From NCBI RefSeq assembly GCF_009846755.1, contig NZ_AQOR01000028.1, positions 1 to 51,794 of the forward strand: a stretch of 51,794 nucleotides of DNA, in the 5' to 3' direction. The stretch comes from Alcanivorax sp. S71-1-4. GTDB taxonomy: Bacteria; Pseudomonadota; Gammaproteobacteria; Pseudomonadales; Alcanivoracaceae. The notes under the pieces were generated by a model. That model made no database searches. It had not been told where the DNA came from and saw only the letters and a list, made by a program, of their open reading frames with translations. This document shows, in pieces, positions 32,614 through 40,039 of this stretch (position 1 is its first letter; each line of letters begins with the position of its first letter). The position numbers and the translations under genes are program-made.

Positions 32614-34200
32614 TTACTTCACAACCGGCGGTGTATCGAAGGTGTGGAACGGGGCCGGAGACGGTACCGTCCATTCCAGACCTTCCGGATTTTCCCACAC
32701 TTCCGCCGTCGCCTTCTCGCCTTTCTTCAGGAAGCAGGCCTTGATCAGTACCCACAGCAGGAACAGCTGGGAAATACCGAACCAGAAACCACCAATGCTG
32801 ATCCAGAAGTTGTAGTCGGCGAACTGCAGCGCGTAGTCAGCGTAACGGCGCGGCATGCCGGCCAGGCCAACAAAGTGCATCGGGAAGAACAGCAGGTTGA
32901 CCGACAGCAGCGAGCTCCAGAAATGGACTTCACCCCAGAATTTGTCGTACATCACGCCGGTCCACTTCGGCAGCCAGTAGTACACGGCGGCGAACATGGA
33001 GAAGATCGCACCGGACACCAGCACGTAGTGGAAATGCGCCACCACGAAGTAGGAGTCGTGATACTGGATGTCGGCCGGGGTGATCGCCAGCATCAGGCCG
33101 GACAGGCCGCCGATGGTGAACAGGATCACGAACGCAATGGCCCACTTCATTGGCAGTTCAAACGTCAGCGAGCCGCGCCACATGGTGGCCACCCAGTTGA
33201 ACACTTTCACGCCTGTCGGGACCGAGATCAGCATGGTCATGTACATGAAGAACAGCATGCCGGCCAGCGGCATGCCCACCGCGAACATATGGTGAGCCCA
33301 AACCACGAATGACAGCAAGGCAATGGAGCCGGTCGCGTACACCATTGAGGCGTAACCGAACAGCGGCTTGCGGGCGAACGTCGGGATGATCGCGGAGACC
33401 ACGCCGAACGCCGGCAGGATCATGATGTACACCTCGGGGTGACCGAAGAACCAGAAGATGTGCTGGAACAGTACCGGGTCACCGCCGCCGGCGGCATTGA
33501 AGAAGCTGGTGCCGAAATGGCGGTCGGTCAGCATCATGGTGACCGCACCGGCCAGTACCGGCATTACGGCGATCAGCAGGAACGCGGTGATCAGCCAGGT
33601 CCAGACGAACAGCGGCATCTTCATCATGGTCATGCCCGGTGCGCGCATGTTCAGCACGGTCACGATCACGTTGATGGCACCCATGATGGAAGAAATACCC
33701 ATCATGTGAACGGACAGAATGAAGAAGTCGGTGGACGCCGGGCCGTAGGTGGTCGACAGCGGGGCGTAGAAGGTCCAGCCAAAGTTCGGTGCCTGCGGAT
33801 GGCCGGGGCCAAAGGCGCTCATCAATACGGAGCTGACCAGGATGGCGAACGCGGCTGGCAGAATCCAGAACGACCAGTTGTTCATCCGTGGCAGCGCCAT
33901 GTCCGGCGCGCCGATCATCAGCGGAATCATCCAGTTGGCCAGGCCCACGAAGGCCGGCATCACGGCGCCGAACACCATGATCAGGCCGTGAGTGGTGGTC
34001 ATCTGGTTGAAGAAGTCAGGGTCGACAACCTGCATGCCCGGGTACAGCAGTTCGGTCCGGATCACCATGGCCAGCAGGCCACCGATCAGGAACATGATGA
34101 AGCTGAACCACAGGTACAGGGAACCGATGTCCTTGTGGTTAGTGCTGAACAGCCAGCGTTTCAACCCGGTCGGGGCGTGGTGCTCGTGATGGTCTGCCAT
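32614..34200 (-). CDS. ctaD: Cytochrome c oxidase subunit I
   Basis: Catalytic subunit with low-spin heme a and the heme a3-CuB centre. The 528-residue product has twelve helices. The heme a histidine is in TTTHGLIM. GHPEVYI carries the A1-type proton-channel glutamate and the CuB/Tyr crosslink. WAHHMF gives the two CuB histidines, and AHFHYVL the heme a3 and a ligands. A strong GGGAGGGGAG precedes the start. It sits 15 bp after ctaC. Confidence 0.98.
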   Translation of the reverse strand: MADHHEHHAPTGLKRWLFSTNHKDIGSLYLWFSFIMFLIGGLLAMVIRTELLYPGMQVVDPDFFNQMTTTHGLIMVFGAVMPAFVGLANWMIPLMIGAPDMALPRMNNWSFWILPAAFAILVSSVLMSAFGPGHPQAPNFGWTFYAPLSTTYGPASTDFFILSVHMMGISSIMGAINVIVTVLNMRAPGMTMMKMPLFVWTWLITAFLLIAVMPVLAGAVTMMLTDRHFGTSFFNAAGGGDPVLFQHIFWFFGHPEVYIMILPAFGVVSAIIPTFARKPLFGYASMVYATGSIALLSFVVWAHHMFAVGMPLAGMLFFMYMTMLISVPTGVKVFNWVATMWRGSLTFELPMKWAIAFVILFTIGGLSGLMLAITPADIQYHDSYFVVAHFHYVLVSGAIFSMFAAVYYWLPKWTGVMYDKFWGEVHFWSSLLSVNLLFFPMHFVGLAGMPRRYADYALQFADYNFWISIGGFWFGISQLFLLWVLIKACFLKKGEKATAEVWENPEGLEWTVPSPAPFHTFDTPPVVK

Positions 34201-34215
34201 GTGTGCTCCCCTCCC

Positions 34216-35433
34216 TTACTTCGCTACGTCTTCGGGTTGAATCAGGTCACCACCGCTGTTACCGAAAGAATGGCGCTGGTAGGTGATGACCGCGGCGATT
34301 TCCTTCGGTGACAACTGGGCGCGGAACGATGGCATGGCGCCACGGCCGTTGATCAGGATATCGATGTTTTCCTGGCGACGATCCGGGTTGTTCATCAGGT
34401 CGGAGCCCTGGAAGCTCAGGCCGATGCCGCCCTGGCCTTCAGCGCCGTGACACATGGCGCAGGCGCGCTGATAGATGCCCTGGCCCATTTCCATGGCGGC
34501 TTCCATGTTGGCGAACGGGGTCATGTCCGGACCGCTGGCGGCAGCTTCTTTCTGCTCATCCAGCCAGGCGGCAAATTCTTCCTGGGGCAGCACTTCCACC
34601 ACGATCGGCATGAAGGCGTGCAGGCGGCCGCACAGCTCGGCGCACTGGCCGCGATAGAGGCCGGTGGCGTCTTCCGGGATTTCAGCCCAGGTTTCGTTCA
34701 CGAAACCGGGGATGGCGTCTTTCTTGACGCTGAAATCCGGCACCCAGAAGGAGTGGATCACGTCGTCCGCGGTGACCAGAAAACGTACTTTCTGGCCGGC
34801 CGGCAGGATCAGCTTGTTATCCACTTCCAGCATATAGTTGAAGGTGTTTTCGTTGTCGGTGGAGAGCGGCTCACGCTCGGCGCCGACACGCTCCTGGGCC
34901 GTGCCGATCGGGAACAGACCGCCGCTGAGGACCGGACGCTCCCAGATTTCCGGCTTGGTGGCCAGGTTGGAGAAGAAGCCGACGTGGATGTTGTTGTCAT
35001 CCTCATAGGCCAGGTATTCATAGTGCCACTTCCACTGCGAGCCGGTGACCTTCACGGTCAGTGCCGCTTCAGAAGAGTCATCCATCTTGATCAGCACGCG
35101 GGTGGCCGGAATGGCCATGCCGATCAGAATGAAGAAGGGAATGATGGTCCAGACCACTTCAAGGACGACGTTCTCGTGGAACTTGGCGGGGACAGGGTTT
35201 TTCGATTTGCGGTGCGCGAAGACCGACCACATGATCAGGCCGAACACCAGCAGGCCGATAGCGGTACAGATCCACAGGATGATCATGTGCAGGCTGTAGA
35301 CTTCCTGACTGAGGGCGGTGACCCCGGGCCGCATGTTCTCTGCGGATCTCTGGGTCCAGTCAGCTGCCGCCACGCCACTGAGCATCAGTGTCGTGAGCAG
35401 AGCGGCTGCACGGTGGAACAGTGTTGACTGCAT
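34216..35433 (-). CDS. ctaC: Cytochrome c oxidase subunit II with fused cytochrome c domain (caa3-type)
   Basis: The 405-residue product has a signal peptide, two membrane helices (about 47-71 and 90-111) and the CuA domain, with H227 (VIHSFW), C264, C268 and H272, M275 in CAELCGRLHAFM. A C-terminal cytochrome c domain carries CAMCH (C325, C328, H329) and the likely axial M367 (RGAMPSF). Fusion of the cytochrome makes this a caa3-type subunit. The start at 35433 is supported by GGGAGC upstream and the signal peptide; the frame runs 84 codons further without good start features. It leads the oxidase operon. Confidence 0.95.
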   Translation of the reverse strand: MQSTLFHRAAALLTTLMLSGVAAADWTQRSAENMRPGVTALSQEVYSLHMIILWICTAIGLLVFGLIMWSVFAHRKSKNPVPAKFHENVVLEVVWTIIPFFILIGMAIPATRVLIKMDDSSEAALTVKVTGSQWKWHYEYLAYEDDNNIHVGFFSNLATKPEIWERPVLSGGLFPIGTAQERVGAEREPLSTDNENTFNYMLEVDNKLILPAGQKVRFLVTADDVIHSFWVPDFSVKKDAIPGFVNETWAEIPEDATGLYRGQCAELCGRLHAFMPIVVEVLPQEEFAAWLDEQKEAAASGPDMTPFANMEAAMEMGQGIYQRACAMCHGAEGQGGIGLSFQGSDLMNNPDRRQENIDILINGRGAMPSFRAQLSPKEIAAVITYQRHSFGNSGGDLIQPEDVAK

Positions 35434-35882
35434 GCGTTTGCTCCCTGTTTTCCCCAGCGGCTGCCTGGGCGGGCAGACGCATCTCATCGCCGCCAATGCG
35501 GCACCTGGAAAGCGGTTCAGGATGATGCGGACGAGGGGCCTTTGCCGGGTTGTCACACCCGCCGGCGGGAACATGATCAGGGGATGATCACTGTCACCTC
35601 GGTTGGCCAAAAGTGCAGCCAAAACAGGCACCTGGGTTGCAGGTGACAGTGGTAGCACTTTCCGGGGTGCGGCAAATTGCCCCACGTTGCATTGTGGGCG
35701 CTAACTCTAGTCACTCGGGGGGGTAAAGTCCAGCCAAAACGCAGGGTTTTCCGGCGCTTGCGGGTGATACTTTCGGGGCCCTTCGAAGGTGGCAGCCACT
35801 GGCGTGGTGGCATCAGGGCGGGCATGTATTCAGGCCGGAATGTGCTATGCTTGCCGCCCTTTTTTCGGTGCCCGCGCCCACG
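35434..35882. other. Long divergent intergenic region upstream of ctaC and DUF1820 gene
   Basis: The 449-bp region holds no ORF I would support. CACTGTCACCT (35589-35599) and its exact complement AGGTGACAGTG (35641-35651) form an 11-bp inverted repeat over 41 nt; a competing small hairpin CACCTG/CAGGTG sits at 35629-35645. CAGCCAAAAC occurs twice (35617-35626 and 35731-35740). The length of the ctaC side suggests a long leader or several control sites. Promoter elements were not clear by eye. Confidence 0.4.
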
Positions 35883-36218
35883 ATGTCCAAGCCACGCCAG
35901 ATCTACAAGGTGATCTTCCTCAACCAGGGGCAGATCTACGAGCTGTACGCCAGCAACATCTACCAGAGCGACCTGTACGGGTTTATCGAGGTAGAGGAGT
36001 TCCTGTTTGGCGAGCGTGCGCAGATGGTGGTGGACCCGTCCGAAGAGCGCCTGAAGAACGAATTTGCCGGGGTGCAGCGTTCCTTCATTCCCATGCACGC
36101 CATCATCCGCATCGACGAAGTGGAGAAAGAAGGCATCGGCAAGATCGTCGAGGCCGGCCCTGGCGGCAACATTCACTCGTTTCCCCTGCCATTCAGCCCG
36201 GGCCCCAAGGGCAAGTGA
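35883..36218 (+). CDS. DUF1820 family protein
   Basis: The 111-residue soluble protein has the DUF1820 pattern IYKVIFLNQGQIYELYASNI, GFIEVEEFLFGE and HAIIRIDEVEKEG. Function unknown; relatives are small stand-alone proteins conserved in gammaproteobacteria. The ATG at 35883 (MSKPRQIYK) is preferred to an in-frame ATG at 35847 because family similarity begins there, although no clear ribosome-binding site is visible. Confidence 0.88.
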   Translation: MSKPRQIYKVIFLNQGQIYELYASNIYQSDLYGFIEVEEFLFGERAQMVVDPSEERLKNEFAGVQRSFIPMHAIIRIDEVEKEGIGKIVEAGPGGNIHSFPLPFSPGPKGK

Positions 36219-36248
36219 GCGCCTGCTGACTTTCGGCCGGGCGCGCCG

Positions 36249-36635
36249 TCAGCGGCAGGCCCGGGGCGTCAGGACATCCACCAGGGCCTGACTGCCGGCG
36301 ACAATCCTCAGAATACAGCCTTCTATATATAGGTCCCGCGTTCCCTGCGGTGTGGGGGCCAGCGCGAGCGCCAGCCGTGCCGGCACCGGGCGCGCCCGCT
36401 TGAGCACCGACAGCGGCACCGCGCGGCGCAGGGCCAGCCGGGACAACCAGGCCGGGGTGCGGTACTGGTCGCGCAGATAGAGTCCGAGATTGCGACGATC
36501 CGAATGACTGAAATGCAGCAGACGCAGGCCGTCTTCCAGCGTACAGCGGCGTAGCTGGCTGTGCCGGCGCCCGCTCGGGCCGGCGTGGCGGGGTTCTTCA
36601 GGAAGGGAGGTTGGTGGCGTCATCCTTGTCTGCAT
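36249..36635 (-). CDS. Hypothetical protein with RcnB/CigR-like C-terminus
   Basis: The 128-residue basic protein shows no signal peptide from the ATG at 36635, which has GAGG 7 nt upstream. The second half (AVPLSVLKRARPVPARLALAL-type repeats of 'PLP..L..R', then DLYIEGCILRIVAGSQALVDVL) resembles the C-terminal pattern of RcnB/CigR-like periplasmic proteins. The next gene upstream ends with a similar motif. Function unknown. Confidence 0.5.
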   Translation of the reverse strand: MQTRMTPPTSLPEEPRHAGPSGRRHSQLRRCTLEDGLRLLHFSHSDRRNLGLYLRDQYRTPAWLSRLALRRAVPLSVLKRARPVPARLALALAPTPQGTRDLYIEGCILRIVAGSQALVDVLTPRACR

Positions 36636-36769
36636 GGGGCATCCTCGCTGCCGGATATCTAGGCAGGATGAGAACATGATGCGCGCAGTAATGTTCCGGA
36701 TAACAGTCTGTTTTACCGGGGAAAAGTCAGAATTGTGCGGCCGGTCGTGATCGTGCTGTGTTGCCGCGC

Positions 36770-37177
36770 TCAGGCCGGCCGCATCACGTCGAGCACGGTG
36801 CGATCACTGCGTCGCAGACGTACGACATGGTCCTGAATCAGCAGCACGGTGATGTCGGCGTCCATCGGCGAGAGCTGGCTGATGACATGCCCGGGCAGCG
36901 TCCGGGCGCTGCGCAGCAGATCAAAGCCCAGCGTCTGCCCGGCGCTGACCGCCACACTGGCGCGCGGCAGCGCACCCAGTTCACGAACATGGTTGCGCAG
37001 CACGGCGCGGTCACCGGCGCTGAAGCGATTGCGCTGAGCGGTGGCGACGACGCGCACTTCTTCCGTATGGCCGCGGCGGCTGCCATCGCGTTTGCTGTCG
37101 GCAGCGGTCGGGGCGGCCTGGCCGAGCCAGGCCATGGTGGTGATGGCCAGCAAGCTGTTCAGGGCGAGCTTTTTCAT
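36770..37177 (-). CDS. Secreted hypothetical protein with RcnB/CigR-like C-terminus
   Basis: The 135-residue product has a signal peptide (MKKLALNSLLAITTMAWLGQA). The mature part ends in ADITVLLIQDHVVRLRRSDRTVLDVM, matching the pattern 'hydrophobic-D-x-VVRL-x-VLDV' of small periplasmic proteins annotated as RcnB or anti-virulence CigR family. I infer a periplasmic location and possible envelope function; no activity can be claimed. It lies 134 bp upstream of the similar gene at 36.3-36.6 kb. Confidence 0.6.
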   Translation of the reverse strand: MKKLALNSLLAITTMAWLGQAAPTAADSKRDGSRRGHTEEVRVVATAQRNRFSAGDRAVLRNHVRELGALPRASVAVSAGQTLGFDLLRSARTLPGHVISQLSPMDADITVLLIQDHVVRLRRSDRTVLDVMRPA

Positions 37178-37280
37178 GGTGGGGTTCCCGCGTTGATTCT
37201 TCCTGTCCGACAGCGCATGCGGCGGATGTATCCCGAGGGGATGGGGTTCAGCGTGGAGGAAAACAAGGGGGGTACAAGCG

Positions 37281-37308
37281 AACAGGCCCGTGCAAGACCG
37301 GGCCTGTT
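37281..37308 (-). terminator. Hairpin following the tRNA-Met 3'-end copy
   Basis: Perfect 10-bp stem AACAGGCCCG / CGGGCCTGTT with an 8-nt loop, directly after the 40-nt tRNA-Met fragment in its direction of transcription. It may be the original tRNA terminator displaced by the insertion. Confidence 0.6.
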
Positions 37309-37313
37309 GAAGA

Positions 37314-37353
37314 TGGTGGCTACGGGTGGATTTGAACCACCGACCCCGGCATT
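37314..37353 (-). repeat. Partial tRNA-Met 3' end (attachment-site-like direct repeat)
   Basis: Forty nucleotides match the 3' end of the complete tRNA-Met at 38476-38515 in the same orientation with 38 identities, including the T-arm, acceptor 3' strand and CCA. The match stops abruptly inside the anticodon arm. This is the pattern left when an element integrates at the 3' end of a tRNA gene. It cannot encode a functional tRNA by itself. Confidence 0.8.
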
Positions 37354-37576
37354 GATCCCCTTCTTTTCGCGCGGCTCTCGAATTTGAGTCAACTATGCAA
37401 TTGAGTGGCGGGTGATGCCCCCATTTCCAGTGGCACCCAGACGTAGAAGCCGGCCGCCATGGCCAGCTTCGTCGCCCAGCGCCGGGTCTGGCTGCTCATC
37501 AGTTCGCCGCATTCAGCCAGCCGGACGGTGTTCGCGATTTGCCGATTCATAGCCAGTTGTCCAGGGTCCAGAATCA

Positions 37577-37605
37577 TGGACAGCGAGGCGTGCACTGACT
37601 ATAGT
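37577..37605 (+). promoter_or_regulatory. Sigma-70 promoter of the toxin-antitoxin operon
   Basis: TGGACA (37577-37582) and TATAGT (37600-37605) are separated by 17 bp, each one or two changes from consensus. The -10 element lies within the perfect palindrome GACTATAGTC (37597-37606). Transcription would start near 37612. Confidence 0.7.
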
Positions 37606-37609
37606 CGCG

Positions 37610-37624
37610 AAAGGTATTACCTTT
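37610..37624. promoter_or_regulatory. Palindromic operator at the toxin-antitoxin start site
   Basis: AAAGGTA-T-TACCTTT is a perfect inverted repeat around the predicted start site and ends 17 bp before the antitoxin ATG. RHH antitoxins usually bind such short palindromes to repress their own operon. Confidence 0.65.
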
Positions 37625-37641
37625 TAGCAAAAGGAGCGATC

Positions 37642-37920
37642 ATGGCATCCGCGACGTCGATCAAGCTCGATGACGAACTCAAAGGCCGTGTGCAGCACCT
37701 CGCTGAATCCCGGCGCCGCACATCGCACTGGATCATGCGGGAGGCTATCAAGCAGTACGTTGAACGAGAGGAAAAGCGCGAGGCGCTGAGGCGAACCACG
37801 AGCAAGGCGTGGGAGGAATTTCAGGCCACCGGTCTGCACGCCACGGCAGAGGAAGTCGATAAATGGTTGGCGAGTTGGGGAACTGAAAACGAGTTGCCCG
37901 CGCCCGTATGCCACAAGTGA
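37642..37920 (+). CDS. Ribbon-helix-helix antitoxin (CopG/ParD-like)
   Basis: The 92-residue product has an N-terminal RHH DNA-binding domain (TSIKLDDELKGRVQHLAESRRR, then TSHWIMREAIKQYVE) and a helical, Glu/Trp-containing C-terminus (EEFQATGLHATAEEVDKWLASWG) that would wrap and neutralise the toxin. AAGGAG lies 5 nt upstream of the ATG at 37642, which fixes the start inside a longer open frame. It overlaps the toxin gene by 13 bp, and the promoter carries a palindromic operator. The module sits between a tRNA-Met gene and its 3' copy. Confidence 0.88.
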   Translation: MASATSIKLDDELKGRVQHLAESRRRTSHWIMREAIKQYVEREEKREALRRTTSKAWEEFQATGLHATAEEVDKWLASWGTENELPAPVCHK

Positions 37921-38201
37921 TATTTGCCCCGGCCGCGCTCCGGGATTTGCAGCGGCTCCGTGATTTCCTGCGCCCCAAGAACGTCGACGCTGCCCGCCGG
38001 GCCGGTGAAGCAATCCGGCAGGGGGTGCAGGTGTTGAGTGCGCATCCGCAAATGGGTCTGCTGGTGGAAGACCTCCCGGAGCAATACCGGGAGTGGCTCA
38101 TCGACTTTGGCGATAGTGGCTACGTTGTCCGATACTGCATTGCAGATGATGCTGTGATCATTCTTGCTGTTCGGCACCAGAAGGAAGTGGGCTTCTCATG
38201 A
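37908..38201 (+). CDS. RelE/ParE superfamily toxin
   Basis: The 97-residue product has the RelE/ParE pattern: FAPAALRDLQRLRDFL at the start, a middle helix PKNVDAARRAGEAIRQGVQVL, then PQMGLLVEDLPEQYREWLIDFGDSGYVVRYCIADDAVIILAVRHQKEVGF with the usual C-terminal RH-x-x-E. ParE members act on gyrase and RelE members cleave mRNA; the sequence leans to the ParE/YoeB-like border and I do not decide. Translation is coupled to the antitoxin. Confidence 0.88.
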   Translation: MPQVIFAPAALRDLQRLRDFLRPKNVDAARRAGEAIRQGVQVLSAHPQMGLLVEDLPEQYREWLIDFGDSGYVVRYCIADDAVIILAVRHQKEVGFS

Positions 38202-38439
38202 CGGACCAGTTCCGTTGTCCTCGTAAGTGCCAGGCATATATGTGCCTGTTCAATCTACCCATTCATTGGCACTCAGTAGCCGCGCCTTGCTACTGCATGC
38301 TGTAGCGCCCGCAGAATCACCGGGGAGTCCTTCAGGGGTTCTCTGGCCAGTCGCCCGACCACCTGAGAAGTGCGATATCGCTCAATCCGCTGGCCCCGAG
38401 TCAGGGTTGGGGCAACGTTGGGTCAACCAACAAAACAAA
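38202..38439. other. Non-coding stretch between toxin and tRNA-Met
   Basis: About 240 bp without a supportable ORF, RNA gene or repeat. It may be residual element sequence. Confidence 0.4.
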
Positions 38440-38469
38440 AAGGGCCTAGGCGAACGCGCCTAAGCCCTT
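38440..38469 (-). terminator. Intrinsic terminator of tRNA-Met
   Basis: Stem 38440-38452 with 38457-38469 (12 of 13 pairs), followed on the minus strand by TTTTTGTTTTG. It lies 6 nt past the CCA end of the tRNA gene. Confidence 0.85.
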
Positions 38470-38475
38470 GATATT

Positions 38476-38552
38476 TGGTGGCTACGGGTGGACTTGAACC
38501 ACCGACCCCAGCATTATGAGTGCTGTGCTCTAACCAACTGAGCTACGTAGCC
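38476..38552 (-). tRNA. tRNA-Met (anticodon CAT)
   Basis: A complete 77-nt cloverleaf with encoded CCA: acceptor GGCTACG/CGTAGCC, D-arm AGCTCAGTTGGTTAGAGCA, anticodon arm with CTCATAA, and T-arm GGTTCAAGTCC. It is elongator type, since the first acceptor pair is G-C, unlike the mismatched initiator. It has its own promoter and terminator. Its 3' 40 nt are duplicated at 37314-37353. Confidence 0.95.
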
Positions 38553-38567
38553 ATTTCGGGAGCGCGA

Positions 38568-38596
38568 ATTCTCAGACAGTGGCTGCGTGCTGTCAA
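38568..38596 (-). promoter_or_regulatory. tRNA-Met promoter
   Basis: On the minus strand TTGACA (38591-38596) and GAGAAT (38568-38573) are separated by 17 bp, ending 15 nt before the mature tRNA 5' end. This is a near-consensus sigma-70 promoter. Confidence 0.8.
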
Positions 38597-38611
38597 GCTT
38601 CGGTGTTTCCT

Positions 38612-39370
38612 TCAGGGCGCTTTCGCCAGCTTCGCTTCAATCTCCTGTGCATGCTGCTGCAACGCGCGCGCCACTTCGCGGATTTTGCCCGGGTTCAGGC
38701 GCGTGGTCGGCGCTGACAACGAAATGGCCAGCCGCACTGGTCGCACGCCTGGTACGGCCACTGCGACACAGCGCAGGCCGGTTTCCACCTCCTCGTCATC
38801 GACCGCATAGCCGCGCCGGCGGATCAGCCGCAACTCGTGGCGCAGGGCGTCCGCCGAGACGGTGGTCTTGTCGGTAAAGCGCTGGAAGCTCTGCTGGCGG
38901 ATGCAGCCTTCCAGCGAGGTGTCGTCCAGTTGCGACAGCAGCGCCTTGCCCAGCCCGGTGCAGTAGGCTGGCAGCCGTTTGCCGATGTGGGTGATCACTG
39001 TCAGGCTGCGCGAGCCTTCTCCCTTGGCCACGTAACACACCATGTCATTGTCCAGAATGGCGGCATGGATGGTTTCGCCGAACTGTTGTGCCAGTGCCTC
39101 GACATGGGGCTGGGCAAGGCTGTGCATGGCATCGCTGATGGATACGCGGCCGCCGAGATCGGCCAGCAGCAGGCCCAGTTCAAAGGCGCCGTCCGGGGTG
39201 CGCACCACCGCGCCGACCTGTTGCAGCGTGAGCAGAAAGCGGTGCAGGGTGGCAACGTTGATATCCAGCCGCGCAGTGAGCTGCGCCAGTGTCAGTTTTT
39301 CGCCGGCATACGTGAACGCATTGAGAATACGGAATGCCTTGGTCACGGAGGCGTTGACGGGGGTTGCCAT
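38612..39370 (-). CDS. IclR family transcriptional regulator
   Basis: The 252-residue product has an N-terminal winged helix-turn-helix (KLTLAQLTARLDINVATLHRFLLTLQQVGAV) and the IclR effector domain (CYVAKGEGSRSLTVITHIGKRLPAYCTGLGKALLS, RGYAVDDEEVETGLRCVAVAV). The family often controls aromatic-acid catabolism (PcaR, PobR, and related regulators). It lies downstream of, and in the same direction as, the aromatic operon, separated from it by the Nudix gene, so it is the best candidate for its regulator. Its target site was not identified. Confidence 0.92.
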   Translation of the reverse strand: MATPVNASVTKAFRILNAFTYAGEKLTLAQLTARLDINVATLHRFLLTLQQVGAVVRTPDGAFELGLLLADLGGRVSISDAMHSLAQPHVEALAQQFGETIHAAILDNDMVCYVAKGEGSRSLTVITHIGKRLPAYCTGLGKALLSQLDDTSLEGCIRQQSFQRFTDKTTVSADALRHELRLIRRRGYAVDDEEVETGLRCVAVAVPGVRPVRLAISLSAPTTRLNPGKIREVARALQQHAQEIEAKLAKAP

Positions 39371-39433
39371 GGAAGTCCCTTGCCAGTGGTCACGGGCCGG
39401 CCAGTGTAATACGCGGCCAGCGGGGCGGACAGC

Positions 39434-40024
39434 TCAGGCAGGCTGCAAGGCCTGCCGCAGTTCGCGCATGATACGTGCGGTCAGGCCCCAGATGGCATGG
39501 CCGCCATAGTCCATCACCAGTGTGTCGCGTAACTCGCCGCGATAGTAACGATGACGTGGCAGGTAATGCTGCTCTGTCAGAAAAAATGACAACGGGACTT
39601 CCAGAACCTCGCTGACCTCCGCTGGTTGCAGCCGCCAGACGGGCCGCTGTGTCAGCGTGCCGAGTACCGGATAGACGCGCACGCCGCTGCTGTTGCGCAG
39701 CGCCGGCAGCACGGTGTGGACCCGCACGGCGCTGGGCGAGAGGCCGAGTTCTTCGTCCGCTTCGCGCAGCGCGGCGCGCACCACGTCGGTATTGTCTTCC
39801 GGTTCCAGCAGGCCACCGGGCAAGGAGATTTCGCCGGCATGATGACGCATGTCGGCGCTGCGTCGGGTCAGGATCACCGGGCAGTCCGGCTCGGTGGCCA
39901 GCAATGCGATCAGCACCGCCGCCACGCGGTCTTCGCCCGGGGCGGGAAATGGTCCCGGCGGGGCGCTCGCACTGGCGGTGCCGCCGAGGGTGCTCAGACG
40001 GTGGTGCAGTTGCTCTGGCGTCAT
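39434..40024 (-). CDS. Nudix hydrolase, CoA pyrophosphatase-like (NudL/YeaB)
   Basis: Hydrolyses CoA or acyl-CoA to phosphopantetheine derivatives and 3',5'-ADP. The 196-residue product contains the NudL-type region MRHHAGEISLPGGLLEPED followed by the Nudix box end AALREADEELGL (about 84-95), the acidic residues being the metal ligands. It is 15 bp downstream of the reductase gene and may be co-transcribed with the aromatic operon by read-through; a specific role in it is not evident. Confidence 0.88.
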   Translation of the reverse strand: MTPEQLHHRLSTLGGTASASAPPGPFPAPGEDRVAAVLIALLATEPDCPVILTRRSADMRHHAGEISLPGGLLEPEDNTDVVRAALREADEELGLSPSAVRVHTVLPALRNSSGVRVYPVLGTLTQRPVWRLQPAEVSEVLEVPLSFFLTEQHYLPRHRYYRGELRDTLVMDYGGHAIWGLTARIMRELRQALQPA

Positions 40025-40039
40025 GGCGTGTCCCGTCGC

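Noticed and set aside
37314-37353. A second functional tRNA gene
   Set aside because: Only the 3' 40 nt are present; the D-arm, the anticodon and the 5' acceptor strand are missing.
37389-37595. Small minus-strand ORF (68 codons) between the tRNA fragment and the antitoxin
   Set aside because: No ribosome-binding site, no recognisable domain, and its start overlaps the TA promoter. It could be an element remnant, but I cannot support it as a gene.
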